From assembly GCA_964531675.1 (NCBI GenBank), contig CAZHFW010000005.1, positions 1 through 64,000 of the forward strand: a DNA stretch of 64,000 nucleotides, in the 5' to 3' direction. Below the pieces are notes generated by a model. The model was given only the letters and a program-made list of their open reading frames with translations, did no database searches and was not told the DNA's origin. Numbering within the stretch: the stretch's first letter is position 1; the number at the start of each line of letters is the position of its first letter. A program made the translations under genes and the position numbers. Positions 28,335 to 37,339 of the stretch are shown here, in pieces. Origin of the DNA: CAZHFW01 sp964531675. Lineage in GTDB: Bacteria; Planctomycetota; Phycisphaerae; Phycisphaerales; UBA1924.

Positions 28335-31300
28335 CTACTTCAGGAAGTCGAGGGTCTCCAGCATCACGCGGCCTTCGCCCTCGTTCATGTCGTGTCCCTG
28401 GTCGACGTAGAACCCGAAGTAGTCGGCCGGGTCGATGTGCTGGCTGTTCTGATCGCCGATGCGGATCCGGTTCGGAGCGACGCCCGCCAGCGCGAGGGTT
28501 GTGCCGTAGGTGATCCGCGTGCCGCCGATGGACACCCAGGCGCGATAGCCCGAGACACCGCCCCCGGCATCGAAGCGGGCGAGTCCGAAGAGCATCTGGC
28601 GGCCGCGCAGCGCCATGAACGGCTGCGCGAAGGGGATGCCGTCGTCGCCTTCGGCAGGTCCCCCGAACTCCCATGCGTGTCCGAGCTGATCCACCATGCG
28701 GATCAGGCCGTGCTCTCGATCGAGGCACACGCGCAGGGAGGTCGCCGGGCTCTCCCATAGGGTGAAGAGGGTCAGGTCGCCCGGATCTGCGGCGCGGTGA
28801 CGCGTCTTGGCGTCGGGGCCGTCGGTCGCGAGCGCGAGGGCGGTGAGCATGGTCCAGGGCTCAACGGACGGATCCGCGCTGGACGTGGGACGTGCGGGGA
28901 GGAATCGCAGCTCGAGCGTTTCATCGCGGGCCGGATCCTCGGTGCCCCACTTCATGGGCCGGGCGGGCAGTTCGACGATGCCGTCTGCGTCCGCGTATCC
29001 GACGAAGTCGAGCGCCACCAGAAGGTCCTGGCGATTGAACGAGTTGTTGCTCGAGACGATCTTCACGACCAGCGCGTACGGCCCGTGGCCGCAGCTGCTT
29101 CCAGCGGGCACTTCGAAGCTGAATGGGACCCAGCCGGAGGTGGCCAGGGCGTCCTCCGCGGCTTCGCGCAGACTTCCCGAACCTCCCACGAGAGGGCCTT
29201 GCAGGAGGCAATCCTCGGGCACTGTGCTTCCCGCGTTGATGACACTCGCAAAGAGCGAGATCTTTGCGGAGGCGTTGACGGGGAACTCGTTGGGCATGCC
29301 CGACGTTGCGGCGGGCATGCGGTACAACCAGAGCTTGGCCTTGGCAGCAGGCGGAACCGAGGCGACGACATCCTGGCCGATGCGCCAGGTTCCCATGCGG
29401 TGCGTGTCGACAAACTGGCAGCGCATGACGGGCCCCTCACAAGGCGGCGGCGGCACGTCGGCGTAGGGGCCGCGGGCGCCCATGCTCGAGATGCTCACGG
29501 GGAAGCACGCGTTCTCGCCCGAGGGGTCGTCGACGATTTCCACGGATGGGATGGAGGCCTTCGGGTCTGAGGAGCGCAGCGCGTTGCGGCCTCCGGGACT
29601 GATGCGGATGGGCATTGCGAGCACCGTCGTCGCGGGCGTCGGGGTGGCGATCGACCAGAGGCCGCACCAGTCATCGCGTCCGACGAAGACGCGATCGGAG
29701 ACGGTGTCGCCCACGCGCTGGCGGAAGAACGCGCTCTGCATGGCGCGGTCGAACTCGATGTAGTTGGGTGCGAACAACTCGCCCCAGTGCACGCCGTCGG
29801 GTGAATAGCAGAGGGTTTGCGCCGCTCCTTCCATGGCCCAGGAGCCGATCGAACTGGGCGTCACAAGAGCCAGGTACTCGGAGAGCGCCGAGCTCGGGCT
29901 TGAAGCGCTCGGGCGCGAGCCGATGAACAGGCAGAGCCAGTTGAGGCAGATTCCTTCGCCGTTGTAGCCGCTCGCGGCGTGCGTCGGTGTCCCGGCGAGG
30001 CGCTTGATCGCGATGGGAGCTGCGGGGTCGGAGATCGCGATCCGGTAGACCCACTCGCTGTGCTCGTCCCCGCCCGCGAGGAAGCCATTGCGGTCCGGCG
30101 CGGGAACCACACACACGGGTTGGATGCTCGAATCGCTCCAGACGGTGCCGCTGACGGGCGTCGGCGAGGCGGATGCGACCGGGCGATTGAGCAGCAGAGT
30201 CTGCGGATCGGACTTGCCCACGATTCCGCTGGCGCCGACGCCGTAGACCGCGGGCCCACCGCCGGTGATGTAGACGGGGGTCACACCCGGCGGCTGGTCG
30301 TATCCGGCGAACGCGCCGGGAACGACGGAGAAGATCTGATTGGGCGAGCTCAGGTACTCGGCGACGAAGCCTTGATTCTCGTCCTTTCCGAACGTCACGC
30401 GGGCCCGCTGCCCCGCGCGGTCTTCGTAGGTGGTCCAGCCATTCCACACCGGCGTGTCGGGCGGATACGTCCCCTCCGTCGGGGTCATGGCGCGGGGGCC
30501 CTGGCTGCTGTCGGAGCAATCGTCGTACTGGAGAAAATCGTCGCGGCTGATGTTCACGAGACGGTTGTTGGGCCAGCCATCCCCCACCGAGAGCGTGACG
30601 ATCATGCGCCGACCCTCGACGCCTCCGCCTGGGAACGTCAAGCCGGCGCAATGGAAGTGCATGAAGTTCGTCTGGCCCGGCAAGGGCACCAGTTCGACGC
30701 CGGGCTCATCGGCGTACAAGAGGATCAGCGGATCAAGGGTCCATTTCTGATCGGCGTCGGCGCGGTGGCATCGCATCAGGAAGAGCTGGCCTCCGAGCGA
30801 TCCCGGGTTGGCGCGGTAATCCGCGAAGGCGACGAAGAACTGGAGAAGCTTGCCGGACTGCGCGTCCACGCCGCCTGGCGGGACCCAGGGGCCCGAAGAG
30901 GCCCACCCGCCGCCGCGCGGATGTCCGGGCTGCGCCTCCGGCCCGCGCTGGTCGTGAAGCTTCCAGCGAAGCTCGCCATGCCCGGGGCCATCGATGTTCT
31001 CGTCCCAGTAGCACACGGACATCGACTTCTGACGATCAGAGTCCGTCGCATCCAGCGCCACGCAGAAGGCGAGGATGCATCCATCGGCCACCACGAACGA
31101 GACCGGAGCGTGCTTCCAGCCCGGGTCCGGCGCGGGGCAATCGTTGAAGAACATGTCGGGAGCGCCGGGATCGCCGAGCGACTTGATGTGGGCCTCGTCG
31201 GGCGGATACTGCCCATCGGTCGAGATGCCAAGGGTCTGGACCGACCAGTCTTCATTGGTCCAGCTCTCAATCATGCAGTCCGTGAGGTCCTGCCAGCGCC

Positions 31301-32249
31301 CGCTCCACACGCGCGTCACGCGGACATCGCTCGTGCGTTGTGCAATCGGTGCGGGCGCGGGGCAGATGAGTCTTCTCAGGCCGTAACGGGGCTGACCGGC
31401 GGCGACGAACGCGCCGTTGTCGGCGATGGTGTCGTCGGCGCGGTCGAATCGAACCGCGAAGTTCGAGGACCAGACGCCGTTGTCCCAGCGCACGCGGCGG
31501 ATGACCGAGGACGCGGGCGTTTGTGAGCCTCCATCAGGCCCGTCCGCGGGGGCCGGGGACTTAACCTGCCTGGCGGATGTCTGGTTGGACGCCTGCTCCG
31601 AACGTTCGGTCAAGAGCACGCGGACGACTTGGGGCCGCGAGGGATCGGCGATCGAAACCAGGGCCGTCCGCGCGACGCCCTTGTCCTGATACGAGACCGC
31701 TGCGAGCCCGCTGCGCATCTCCACCGCGTTGACAAGCTCGCCGAGACGGAGGAACGCTCGCTCGGCGCGAGGCCTGGAGAGATCCAGGATCTCGAGTCCC
31801 GCAGCGGCTTCGGCGATGAGCAGCACGTTGCCCGATCGGGCGATGTCCATGGGCGGCGCGGCGGTTCGGAGCACGCTGATTGGCTGCAGCGGCTGGTTGC
31901 TCGAGCTCGCGAAAAGCTGGACGGTGTTGGCGTCTTCCGTGGCCACCAGCAGATCGCCGAGCATCGTGAGGCGTCGGGCCGGTGCGGCCAGCTCGGTGCT
32001 GGCAATGACGCGGCGCTGCTGGGGATCGGCGACGTCGAGCGCGATCAGATTCGTCCCGCTTGCGAAGAAGGCGGTGTGCCCATCACGCGAGATGATGCTG
32101 AGGTCCGCCCGGCTCCCGGAGCTGATCGTCCGGGAGCTGGAGGATTCCGCAAGATCACGCGGGCGACCTCCGGCCTGTGCGGAGGTTGCATGGCAGAAGA
32201 CAAGAACGAGCATCAGCGCGAAGGTCCGAGCCTTGCATGTGAGAGACAT
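28335..32249 (-). CDS. Very large secreted protein with N-terminal propeller-like repeats
   Basis: This protein has 1,304 residues from the ATG at 32249, chosen because GGGAGGT lies 7 bp upstream; a Met 15 codons earlier is in frame. The signal peptide runs to about residue 26 (VFCHATSAQA). Residues ~45-200 carry LVIVD-like beta-propeller blades (ALDVADPQQRRVIAS, LEILDLSRPRAERAF, ALVSIADPSRPQVV). A long central region (~230-1040), rich in Trp, Gly, Pro and Asp with phrases such as FFNDCPAPDPGW and FMHFHCAGLTFPGGGVEG, looks like another beta-rich, possibly propeller or sialidase-like fold, but no family is recognised. The last ~250 residues look like a concanavalin/LamG-type beta sandwich. It has no dockerin tail. 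No function is claimed. Confidence 0.75.
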   Translation of the reverse strand: MSLTCKARTFALMLVLVFCHATSAQAGGRPRDLAESSSSRTISSGSRADLSIISRDGHTAFFASGTNLIALDVADPQQRRVIASTELAAPARRLTMLGDLLVATEDANTVQLFASSSNQPLQPISVLRTAAPPMDIARSGNVLLIAEAAAGLEILDLSRPRAERAFLRLGELVNAVEMRSGLAAVSYQDKGVARTALVSIADPSRPQVVRVLLTERSEQASNQTSARQVKSPAPADGPDGGSQTPASSVIRRVRWDNGVWSSNFAVRFDRADDTIADNGAFVAAGQPRYGLRRLICPAPAPIAQRTSDVRVTRVWSGRWQDLTDCMIESWTNEDWSVQTLGISTDGQYPPDEAHIKSLGDPGAPDMFFNDCPAPDPGWKHAPVSFVVADGCILAFCVALDATDSDRQKSMSVCYWDENIDGPGHGELRWKLHDQRGPEAQPGHPRGGGWASSGPWVPPGGVDAQSGKLLQFFVAFADYRANPGSLGGQLFLMRCHRADADQKWTLDPLILLYADEPGVELVPLPGQTNFMHFHCAGLTFPGGGVEGRRMIVTLSVGDGWPNNRLVNISRDDFLQYDDCSDSSQGPRAMTPTEGTYPPDTPVWNGWTTYEDRAGQRARVTFGKDENQGFVAEYLSSPNQIFSVVPGAFAGYDQPPGVTPVYITGGGPAVYGVGASGIVGKSDPQTLLLNRPVASASPTPVSGTVWSDSSIQPVCVVPAPDRNGFLAGGDEHSEWVYRIAISDPAAPIAIKRLAGTPTHAASGYNGEGICLNWLCLFIGSRPSASSPSSALSEYLALVTPSSIGSWAMEGAAQTLCYSPDGVHWGELFAPNYIEFDRAMQSAFFRQRVGDTVSDRVFVGRDDWCGLWSIATPTPATTVLAMPIRISPGGRNALRSSDPKASIPSVEIVDDPSGENACFPVSISSMGARGPYADVPPPPCEGPVMRCQFVDTHRMGTWRIGQDVVASVPPAAKAKLWLYRMPAATSGMPNEFPVNASAKISLFASVINAGSTVPEDCLLQGPLVGGSGSLREAAEDALATSGWVPFSFEVPAGSSCGHGPYALVVKIVSSNNSFNRQDLLVALDFVGYADADGIVELPARPMKWGTEDPARDETLELRFLPARPTSSADPSVEPWTMLTALALATDGPDAKTRHRAADPGDLTLFTLWESPATSLRVCLDREHGLIRMVDQLGHAWEFGGPAEGDDGIPFAQPFMALRGRQMLFGLARFDAGGGVSGYRAWVSIGGTRITYGTTLALAGVAPNRIRIGDQNSQHIDPADYFGFYVDQGHDMNEGEGRVMLETLDFLK

Positions 32250-32510
32250 GCAGCGACCTCCCTTCCGAACTGTCAGATGCGACGCCTTGAACAAGCCTCT
32301 GGCGTCAGCTCTCTTGGCTCTTCGACGGTATGACCCGCTGGAGGGTCCCGCCAGTCTTCAGACAGATGAGACATCAACTCATTTGTTGCGCAGCCTCGTC
32401 CGTGTCTTGCCCGATCCAAGGAGACACCAAGTTTGCGCGTGACGAGACGCCATGTTGCGAGGAGCCCGCGATGTCCCGGGGAAGGGGGCGGCAGAGCGCC
32501 ACCCCCGGGT
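32250..32510. other. Upstream region between the 1,304-residue protein gene and mntH
   Basis: Divergent promoter space. Apart from the Shine-Dalgarno of the minus-strand gene, I see a short dyad (ATGAG/CTCAT near 32366-32382) and one TTGCGCAG at about 32393. No small ORF is convincing. Confidence 0.4.
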
Positions 32511-32552
32511 TTGACCTGGATGAAGACTTCGGATAGTGTAGCTATGGCTACA
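32511..32552 (+). promoter_or_regulatory. mntH promoter with overlapping candidate MntR/DtxR-type operator
   Basis: TTGACC (32511-32516) and TAGTGT (32534-32539) are 17 bp apart. Overlapping the -10 is a dyad, TGTAGC-TATG-GCTACA (32537-32552), with perfect 6-bp arms. Placement over the start site fits repression, and a DtxR/MntR-type metal sensor is the usual regulator of mntH. The regulator itself is not in the window. Confidence 0.5.
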
Positions 32553-32580
32553 GATGATGAATCGCGAGGACCCGAACATC

Positions 32581-33960
32581 ATGCAGACCCCGAAGGCCAG
32601 CGACGCGACGGTTTCCACCAACGATCAGGCGGGGTGGCGTCGTGCTCGGAACGCGCCCAGCCTTCCTGAGGCGCACCGCTCAGTTCCGGTGCACGCCGGG
32701 GGCGGATTCCTCAAGAAGATGCTCGCCTATTCGGGGCCCGGGTACCTGGTTGCGGTCGGGTACATGGACCCGGGCAACTGGGCGACGGATCTGGCGGGCG
32801 GATCGCGCTTCGGGTACACGCTGCTCTTCGTGATTCTGCTCTCGAACCTGATGGCGATCCTGCTCCAGCACCTGTGCGCGAGGCTTGGGATCGTGACGGG
32901 TCGGGATCTGGCGCAGGCGTGCCGGGACCATTACTCCAGACCGGTGTCGTTTGTGCTGTGGGTCTTGTGCGAGATCGCGATCTGCGCGTGCGATCTGGCG
33001 GAGATCATCGGGTCGGCGATCGCGCTGCAGCTTCTGTTCGGCATCCCGATGTGGGCCGGGGTGTGCCTGACGGCGCTGGATGTGTTCGTCATCCTGCTCC
33101 TCCAGCACAAGGGTTTCCGGTATCTGGAGGCGTTCATCATCGCCCTGATCGCGATGATCGGCGTGTGCTTCGCCTTCAACCTGTTCTTCGCCAAGCCGAG
33201 CATCACCGGGGTGCTTCTGGGCTTCGTGCCGACCAGCGAGATCCTGCGCAACCATGAGATGCTGTACGTGGGCATCGGGATCCTGGGCGCGACGGTGATG
33301 CCGCACAATCTGTATCTGCACTCATCGATCGTGCAGACCAGGCGGACCGACCAGAGCGACGCGGGGAAGACCGAGGCGATCAAGTTCGCGACGATTGACT
33401 CGACGGTCGCGCTGATGCTCGCGCTCTTCATCAACGCGGCGATCCTGATCCTGTCGGCTGCGGCGTTCCACGACAAGGGGCACACCGAAGTCGCCGAGCT
33501 TCACGACGCGCACAGGCTGCTCTCGCCGATCCTTGGTGTAGGGGTCGCAAGCACCCTGTTCGCGCTGGCGCTGCTCGCCTCGGGGCAGAACTCCACGATC
33601 ACCGGCACCCTCGCGGGGCAGATCGTCATGGAGGGGTTCCTGAACATCCGCCTCAAGCCCTGGATCCGGCGTCTGATCACGCGGGCGATCGCGATCATCC
33701 CGGCGGTGATCGTCTCGGTCATGTACGGCGACCAGGGCACCAACTCCCTGCTGATCCTGAGCCAGGTGATCCTGAGCATGCAGCTGCCGTTCGCGGTGAT
33801 CCCGCTAGTCCTGTTCGTGGGCTCGCGGAAGAAGATGGGCGCGTTCCGCCCGCCGATGTGGGTGCTCGCGCTGGCCTGGCTCACCGCGGGCGTCATCGTG
33901 GTGCTCAACGTCTGGATGCTGGCGCAGACCGCGATGGAGCACTTGGGCAGCGGGGCCTGA
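32581..33960 (+). CDS. mntH: Nramp-family divalent metal (Mn2+/Fe2+) transporter
   Basis: This is a proton-coupled inner-membrane importer of Mn2+ and related metals with 459 residues from the ATG at 32581, preceded by GAGGA; an ATG at 32554 overlaps the operator dyad and lacks a ribosome site. The metal-binding motif of TM1 is intact (YMDPGNWATDLAGG), and TM6 has the GATVMPHNLYLHS block. Eleven helices are apparent, with the conserved ASGQNSTITGTLAGQIVMEGFL segment of TM8-9. The first ~45 residues are a hydrophilic extension. Confidence 0.93.
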   Translation: MQTPKASDATVSTNDQAGWRRARNAPSLPEAHRSVPVHAGGGFLKKMLAYSGPGYLVAVGYMDPGNWATDLAGGSRFGYTLLFVILLSNLMAILLQHLCARLGIVTGRDLAQACRDHYSRPVSFVLWVLCEIAICACDLAEIIGSAIALQLLFGIPMWAGVCLTALDVFVILLLQHKGFRYLEAFIIALIAMIGVCFAFNLFFAKPSITGVLLGFVPTSEILRNHEMLYVGIGILGATVMPHNLYLHSSIVQTRRTDQSDAGKTEAIKFATIDSTVALMLALFINAAILILSAAAFHDKGHTEVAELHDAHRLLSPILGVGVASTLFALALLASGQNSTITGTLAGQIVMEGFLNIRLKPWIRRLITRAIAIIPAVIVSVMYGDQGTNSLLILSQVILSMQLPFAVIPLVLFVGSRKKMGAFRPPMWVLALAWLTAGVIVVLNVWMLAQTAMEHLGSGA

Positions 33961-34095
33961 GTCCCCCCAAATCCCGCGAGAACCGACTCCGGATCGTCGC
34001 CCGAGACGAAGAGGTTGCACCCCGCTTAGACTCGTCGGCGTTTGCTGGCAGTCCTGCGGCTGCCTCGGGCATGATTGATTCCGGAGACCACGTCC

Positions 34096-35046
34096 ATGCA
34101 GACCAATTCCAAGCTCCCCCGCTGCTCTTCCTTCCCGCTCGCGCTGGTGCTGGCCGGGGGCCTGGCGGCCCCGGCGCTGGCGCAGCAGCCCAAAGTGACC
34201 AGCGCGCCCGAGCTCGACAAGTCGCCTCCCTCCTTCAACCTGACCCTGGGCGGCCGGGGCGAGTACCAGTTCGAGGCGGATCTGGACAAGGGCGCGGGCA
34301 AGGTGTCCGTGGGACGCGCCGGCGCCGATCTGGGGCTGAGCTTCAAGGTCGGTGATCGCTCGCGCCTGAACGTCAAGTGGGACTCGGAGTTCTCGTGGTA
34401 CGACTGGAAGGACGCCAGCGCGTTCTCCAAGGGCTCCAAGGATCCGTGGGAGGACACCCAGCAGCACGCCCTGGCGGTGCAGCTCGTGGTGCCTGAGAAC
34501 GACACGTGGGCCTGGTTCGTCGGCGGCGGGGCGCAGGCCTCGTACGAACGCGGCGCGGACTTTGGCGACTCCATGACCTACGGCGGTCAGGGCGGCGTGC
34601 GCTACGCGTTCAGCAAGGACTTTGCGCTCTCCCTGGGCGTCGGCGTGCGCACCAGGCTCGAAGAGGACGCGTGGGTCCTGCCCATCATCGGCATCGACTG
34701 GAACATCAACGAGAAGCTCACGCTCTCCACCGAGCGCGGCACGGGCCTGAAGCTCAACTACAAGGCCGCGGACAACCTGGACCTCTGGCTCCAGGGCATG
34801 TACGACTCGCGCGAGTTCCGCCTGAGCGATGACGGCGCCGCGAAGGATGGCGTCGGCGCCGATCGGCGCGTGCCGGTCTCGATCGGCGTCGATTGGAAGG
34901 TTGCCTCCAGCGCGACCATCACGTTCCAGGGCGGCGTGATCGCCTGGAGCACGTACAAGCTCTCGGACGATCAGGGCGTGAAGATCTCCCAGACCGACGC
35001 GGACCCCGCGGCGTTCCTCGGACTGGGGATCGAGTTCAAGTTCTGA
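34096..35046 (+). CDS. Outer-membrane beta-barrel protein (DUF6268-like)
   Basis: This is a 316-residue protein with a signal peptide (MQTNSK start, cleavage near ALAQQ). The mature part is almost entirely alternating amphipathic strands rich in Gly/Tyr/Trp/Asp (GGQGGVRYAFSKDFALSLGVGVRT, WVLPIIGIDWNINEKLTLST) and ends in the outer-membrane assembly signature GLGIEFKF with a terminal Phe. About 12 strands seem likely. The closest memory match is the DUF6268 outer-membrane barrel family; no substrate is known. The ATG at 34096 follows GGAGA. It converges with the cyclophilin gene, 6 bp apart. Confidence 0.75.
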   Translation: MQTNSKLPRCSSFPLALVLAGGLAAPALAQQPKVTSAPELDKSPPSFNLTLGGRGEYQFEADLDKGAGKVSVGRAGADLGLSFKVGDRSRLNVKWDSEFSWYDWKDASAFSKGSKDPWEDTQQHALAVQLVVPENDTWAWFVGGGAQASYERGADFGDSMTYGGQGGVRYAFSKDFALSLGVGVRTRLEEDAWVLPIIGIDWNINEKLTLSTERGTGLKLNYKAADNLDLWLQGMYDSREFRLSDDGAAKDGVGADRRVPVSIGVDWKVASSATITFQGGVIAWSTYKLSDDQGVKISQTDADPAAFLGLGIEFKF

Positions 35047-35052
35047 GCCTGA

Positions 35053-36048
35053 TCAGCGGCCGGCGGGCTTGGCAGTCGTGGCGGGCGGTTCAGCGCCGGT
35101 GCCGAAGGGCGCCGCATCGACCAATCGCGCCGACTTGATCTTGGGACCATTGGCTTCATCGGCCGGACGATCGCCTTCCTTGGTGGGCGTCGCGGCGATG
35201 GTCTTGATCACATCGGCCCCCGCGATGGTCTGGCCGAACGCGCAGTAGTTTCCATCGAGAAAATTGGTGCCTTCACGGCTCAGGCAGATGAAGACCTGGG
35301 ACCCGTTGGTGTTGGGATCGGACTCGCGGGCCATGGAGATGACGCCGAAGTCGTGCGGGAGCTTGGACTGCTCCAGGTCGATGTTGTAGCCCGGGCCGCC
35401 GCCGCCGGTGCCGGTGGGATCACCGACCTGGATCACGAACGGGCTGCCGTTGGGAAGCTTGGCGACGATGCGGTGGAAGAGGATGTCGGTGTAGAAGCCC
35501 CCCTTCACCAGCTCGAGGAAGTTCCAGACGGTGTTGGGCGCCTGATCGGCGCGCATGCGGAGGCGGATCTCACCGGCGGTGGTGTCGAGGACGACGTCCT
35601 GATCGACGTAGGTGCGCAGGCCCGAGTAGGGACCGGCGCCGCCGGCCATCCAGTTCACGCCGCGACCGGCCGGGACGGCCTTGGGGCCTTCGACCAGAGG
35701 CTGGAGGATGACCGCGGGACCAACGCGCTCAGCGCCGACGGTGAGCTGCGCGTAGTAGACGACGGACTTCTGATCCTTCCAGATCTGCGGGAACAGGGCC
35801 GCCAGATCGATCTTGCCCGGCGCGACGGACTGGGTCGCGATCGGCTCCTTGGCCGCCTGGGTGAAGAGCTGCACGCTCACATCGCCGGTCTTGCCCTCGG
35901 GGACCTTGACGGTGAAGGGCACCGCGCGGCCGACGCCGTAGTAGGTGCGCTCCGGTGCGAGCTGGCCGAAGGCGGTCAGCGCCGGGATCGCCGCCAGAGC
36001 GGCAAGCAGGAGGCGGGCGGGGACGCGACGAGCGGTGAGGGTCTTCAT
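35053..36048 (-). CDS. Exported cyclophilin-type peptidyl-prolyl isomerase
   Basis: This is a 331-residue exported protein with a signal peptide (MKTLTARRVPARLLLAALAAIPALTAFGQ). Residues ~35-140 form a beta-rich N-terminal domain of unknown type (PFTVKVPEGKTGDVSVQLF). Residues ~145-310 are the cyclophilin domain: VVLDTTAGEIRLRMRADQAPNTVWNF, then FHRIV with the catalytic Arg, QVGDPTGTGGGGPGY, SMARES, SQVFICLS and FGQTIAGADVIKTI. It catalyses cis/trans isomerisation of Xaa-Pro bonds in exported proteins. The C-terminus is Pro/Thr/Ala-rich. The ATG at 36048 is preferred over upstream codons because it starts the signal peptide. Confidence 0.9.
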   Translation of the reverse strand: MKTLTARRVPARLLLAALAAIPALTAFGQLAPERTYYGVGRAVPFTVKVPEGKTGDVSVQLFTQAAKEPIATQSVAPGKIDLAALFPQIWKDQKSVVYYAQLTVGAERVGPAVILQPLVEGPKAVPAGRGVNWMAGGAGPYSGLRTYVDQDVVLDTTAGEIRLRMRADQAPNTVWNFLELVKGGFYTDILFHRIVAKLPNGSPFVIQVGDPTGTGGGGPGYNIDLEQSKLPHDFGVISMARESDPNTNGSQVFICLSREGTNFLDGNYCAFGQTIAGADVIKTIAATPTKEGDRPADEANGPKIKSARLVDAAPFGTGAEPPATTAKPAGR

Positions 36049-36130
36049 GATGAGAAATGTACCCGCCGCCAGCGTGGTTGGCATCCGGAGCGGCGTTGGC
36101 TCCCGGCGGCGGGGATTCCGGATCAACCCG

Positions 36131-36170
36131 TGGGAAAGAAAACGCCCGCGTCGGTGTGACGCGGGCGTTT
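36131..36170 (-). terminator. Intrinsic terminator of the prepilin-type gene
   Basis: A perfect 13-bp stem (36140-36152 with 36158-36170), read on the minus strand, is followed by TTTTCTTTC. It lies 20 bp after the stop of the prepilin-type gene. Confidence 0.9.
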
Positions 36171-36189
36171 GGATTTCAGTGGTCCGTGA

Positions 36190-36984
36190 TCAGCGGGGAG
36201 GCTCGTCGCCGACGCCCGGGCTGTCGAAGGTCTTCCAGATGTCCCGGTAGGTGCCGCCTTCCTGACCGTTGCCGCTGCCGTCACGCAGCAGGGCCGAGAC
36301 GCTGCCGCCGGCATCAATGAACCAGCGGACGGAGAGGTCAGCGTAGAGGACGTTGGAGCCGACCTTGTGGTTGTAGTCGTTGACGGTGCGCAGGCCGTCG
36401 GTCACGAGGGCCGAGGTCTGGGGATCGATGCGTTCGATCTGGCGCACGCCGTCGGGGCCTTCCCCGCGGAAGTGGTAGTTGGAAACGATTTCACCCTGGT
36501 CCTGGTTCCAGCGATCCGCGTAGAGGGCGAAGGGGTGCTCGCCGCGGTGCGACGGGCAGTAGAAGACCTTGGGGGCCAGGAGATACTCGGCGCGGTAGAG
36601 GCGGCCGAGGCCGTCCCACGCGTCCGGAGCGTTGAACGAAGCGGGATCCTCCAGACGGAGGGTCATCATTTCGGCGCCGGTGGAGATGAAGCCGCCGCCT
36701 TCGTTCTGGTGGTTATCGAGATAGACGCTGGAGGGAAGGAAGCCGCGGTTGTCGTCGCAGTACATCGCCAGGCCGAGGCCCGACTGACGCACGTTGGAGG
36801 AACACACGACGCGGTTGCCGGTTTCGCGCACGCTGGTCAGGCTCGGAAGCATGAGGCCGACGAGCACCGCAATGACGCCGAGCGAGACCAGAACGTCAAC
36901 GAGCGTAAAGCCACGGCGCTGGGAGAGACTCCCGGCGGGCCGCTTGGCGGCGGGTCGCAGTCTTGCGCGCTGAGACTCTGTCAT
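36190..36984 (-). CDS. Prepilin-type N-terminal methylation domain protein
   Basis: This is a 264-residue pseudopilin-like protein. After a basic leader (to SLSQRRG) comes the type IV prepilin cleavage site G-FTLVDVLVSLGVIAVLVGLMLPSL; the usual Glu at +5 is Asp. The rest resembles the planctomycete DUF1559/H-X9-DG class of prepilin-like proteins, with CSSNVRQSGLGLAMYCDDNRGFLP, FYCPSHRG and a late LYADLSVRWF. Processing by PilD-like peptidase and assembly into a pseudopilus or type II-like secretion system are inferred. These proteins are numerous in planctomycetes and mostly uncharacterised. The ATG at 36984 is chosen from three in-frame options. Confidence 0.85.
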   Translation of the reverse strand: MTESQRARLRPAAKRPAGSLSQRRGFTLVDVLVSLGVIAVLVGLMLPSLTSVRETGNRVVCSSNVRQSGLGLAMYCDDNRGFLPSSVYLDNHQNEGGGFISTGAEMMTLRLEDPASFNAPDAWDGLGRLYRAEYLLAPKVFYCPSHRGEHPFALYADRWNQDQGEIVSNYHFRGEGPDGVRQIERIDPQTSALVTDGLRTVNDYNHKVGSNVLYADLSVRWFIDAGGSVSALLRDGSGNGQEGGTYRDIWKTFDSPGVGDEPPR

Positions 36985-37339
36985 TGCACGCACCCTCACG
37001 GCAGTCCCTCCTGCGGCGTTTTCGCACGCCCCCCGACCGCACAAGGCGGAAAAGTCGGGACCGACTCCGATCAGACGTTATCGAAAACTGAACCCTTCCG
37101 CAAGACCATTCCGCCAGTCGTGGTTCTCGGATTTACGAACACGATCCAAATCTTGTTCGGGACAATCCGGTTGGGATTTCCAAACCTTTCAGAACCCGAA
37201 CATCGAATCGAGGTCTCCCCGCTTGACGACTGCATCCGCCGACGGGAGGCTGCGTATAAGCCGGTGCCTCCCGAAGGGTTGGATTCCGGGAGTGCTGGTT
37301 CGGGTTCAACTTCGTTCCTCTGTGAAGGAAGCGTGAAAC
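36985..37339. other. Divergent upstream region of the prepilin-type and sigma-factor genes
   Basis: No ORF is convincing. A perfect 8-bp hairpin CGGGAGGC/GCCTCCCG (37243-37250, 37266-37273) encloses TATAAG in its 15-nt loop. TTGACG at 37223 is 26 bp from that TATAAG, so it is not a normal promoter. No clear ECF-type GGAAC/CGTC pair was found. Confidence 0.4.

Noticed and set aside
37223..37260. TTGACG and TATAAG as a promoter of the ECF sigma gene
   Set aside because: The spacer is 26 bp, far from 16-18 bp, and TATAAG lies inside a hairpin loop.
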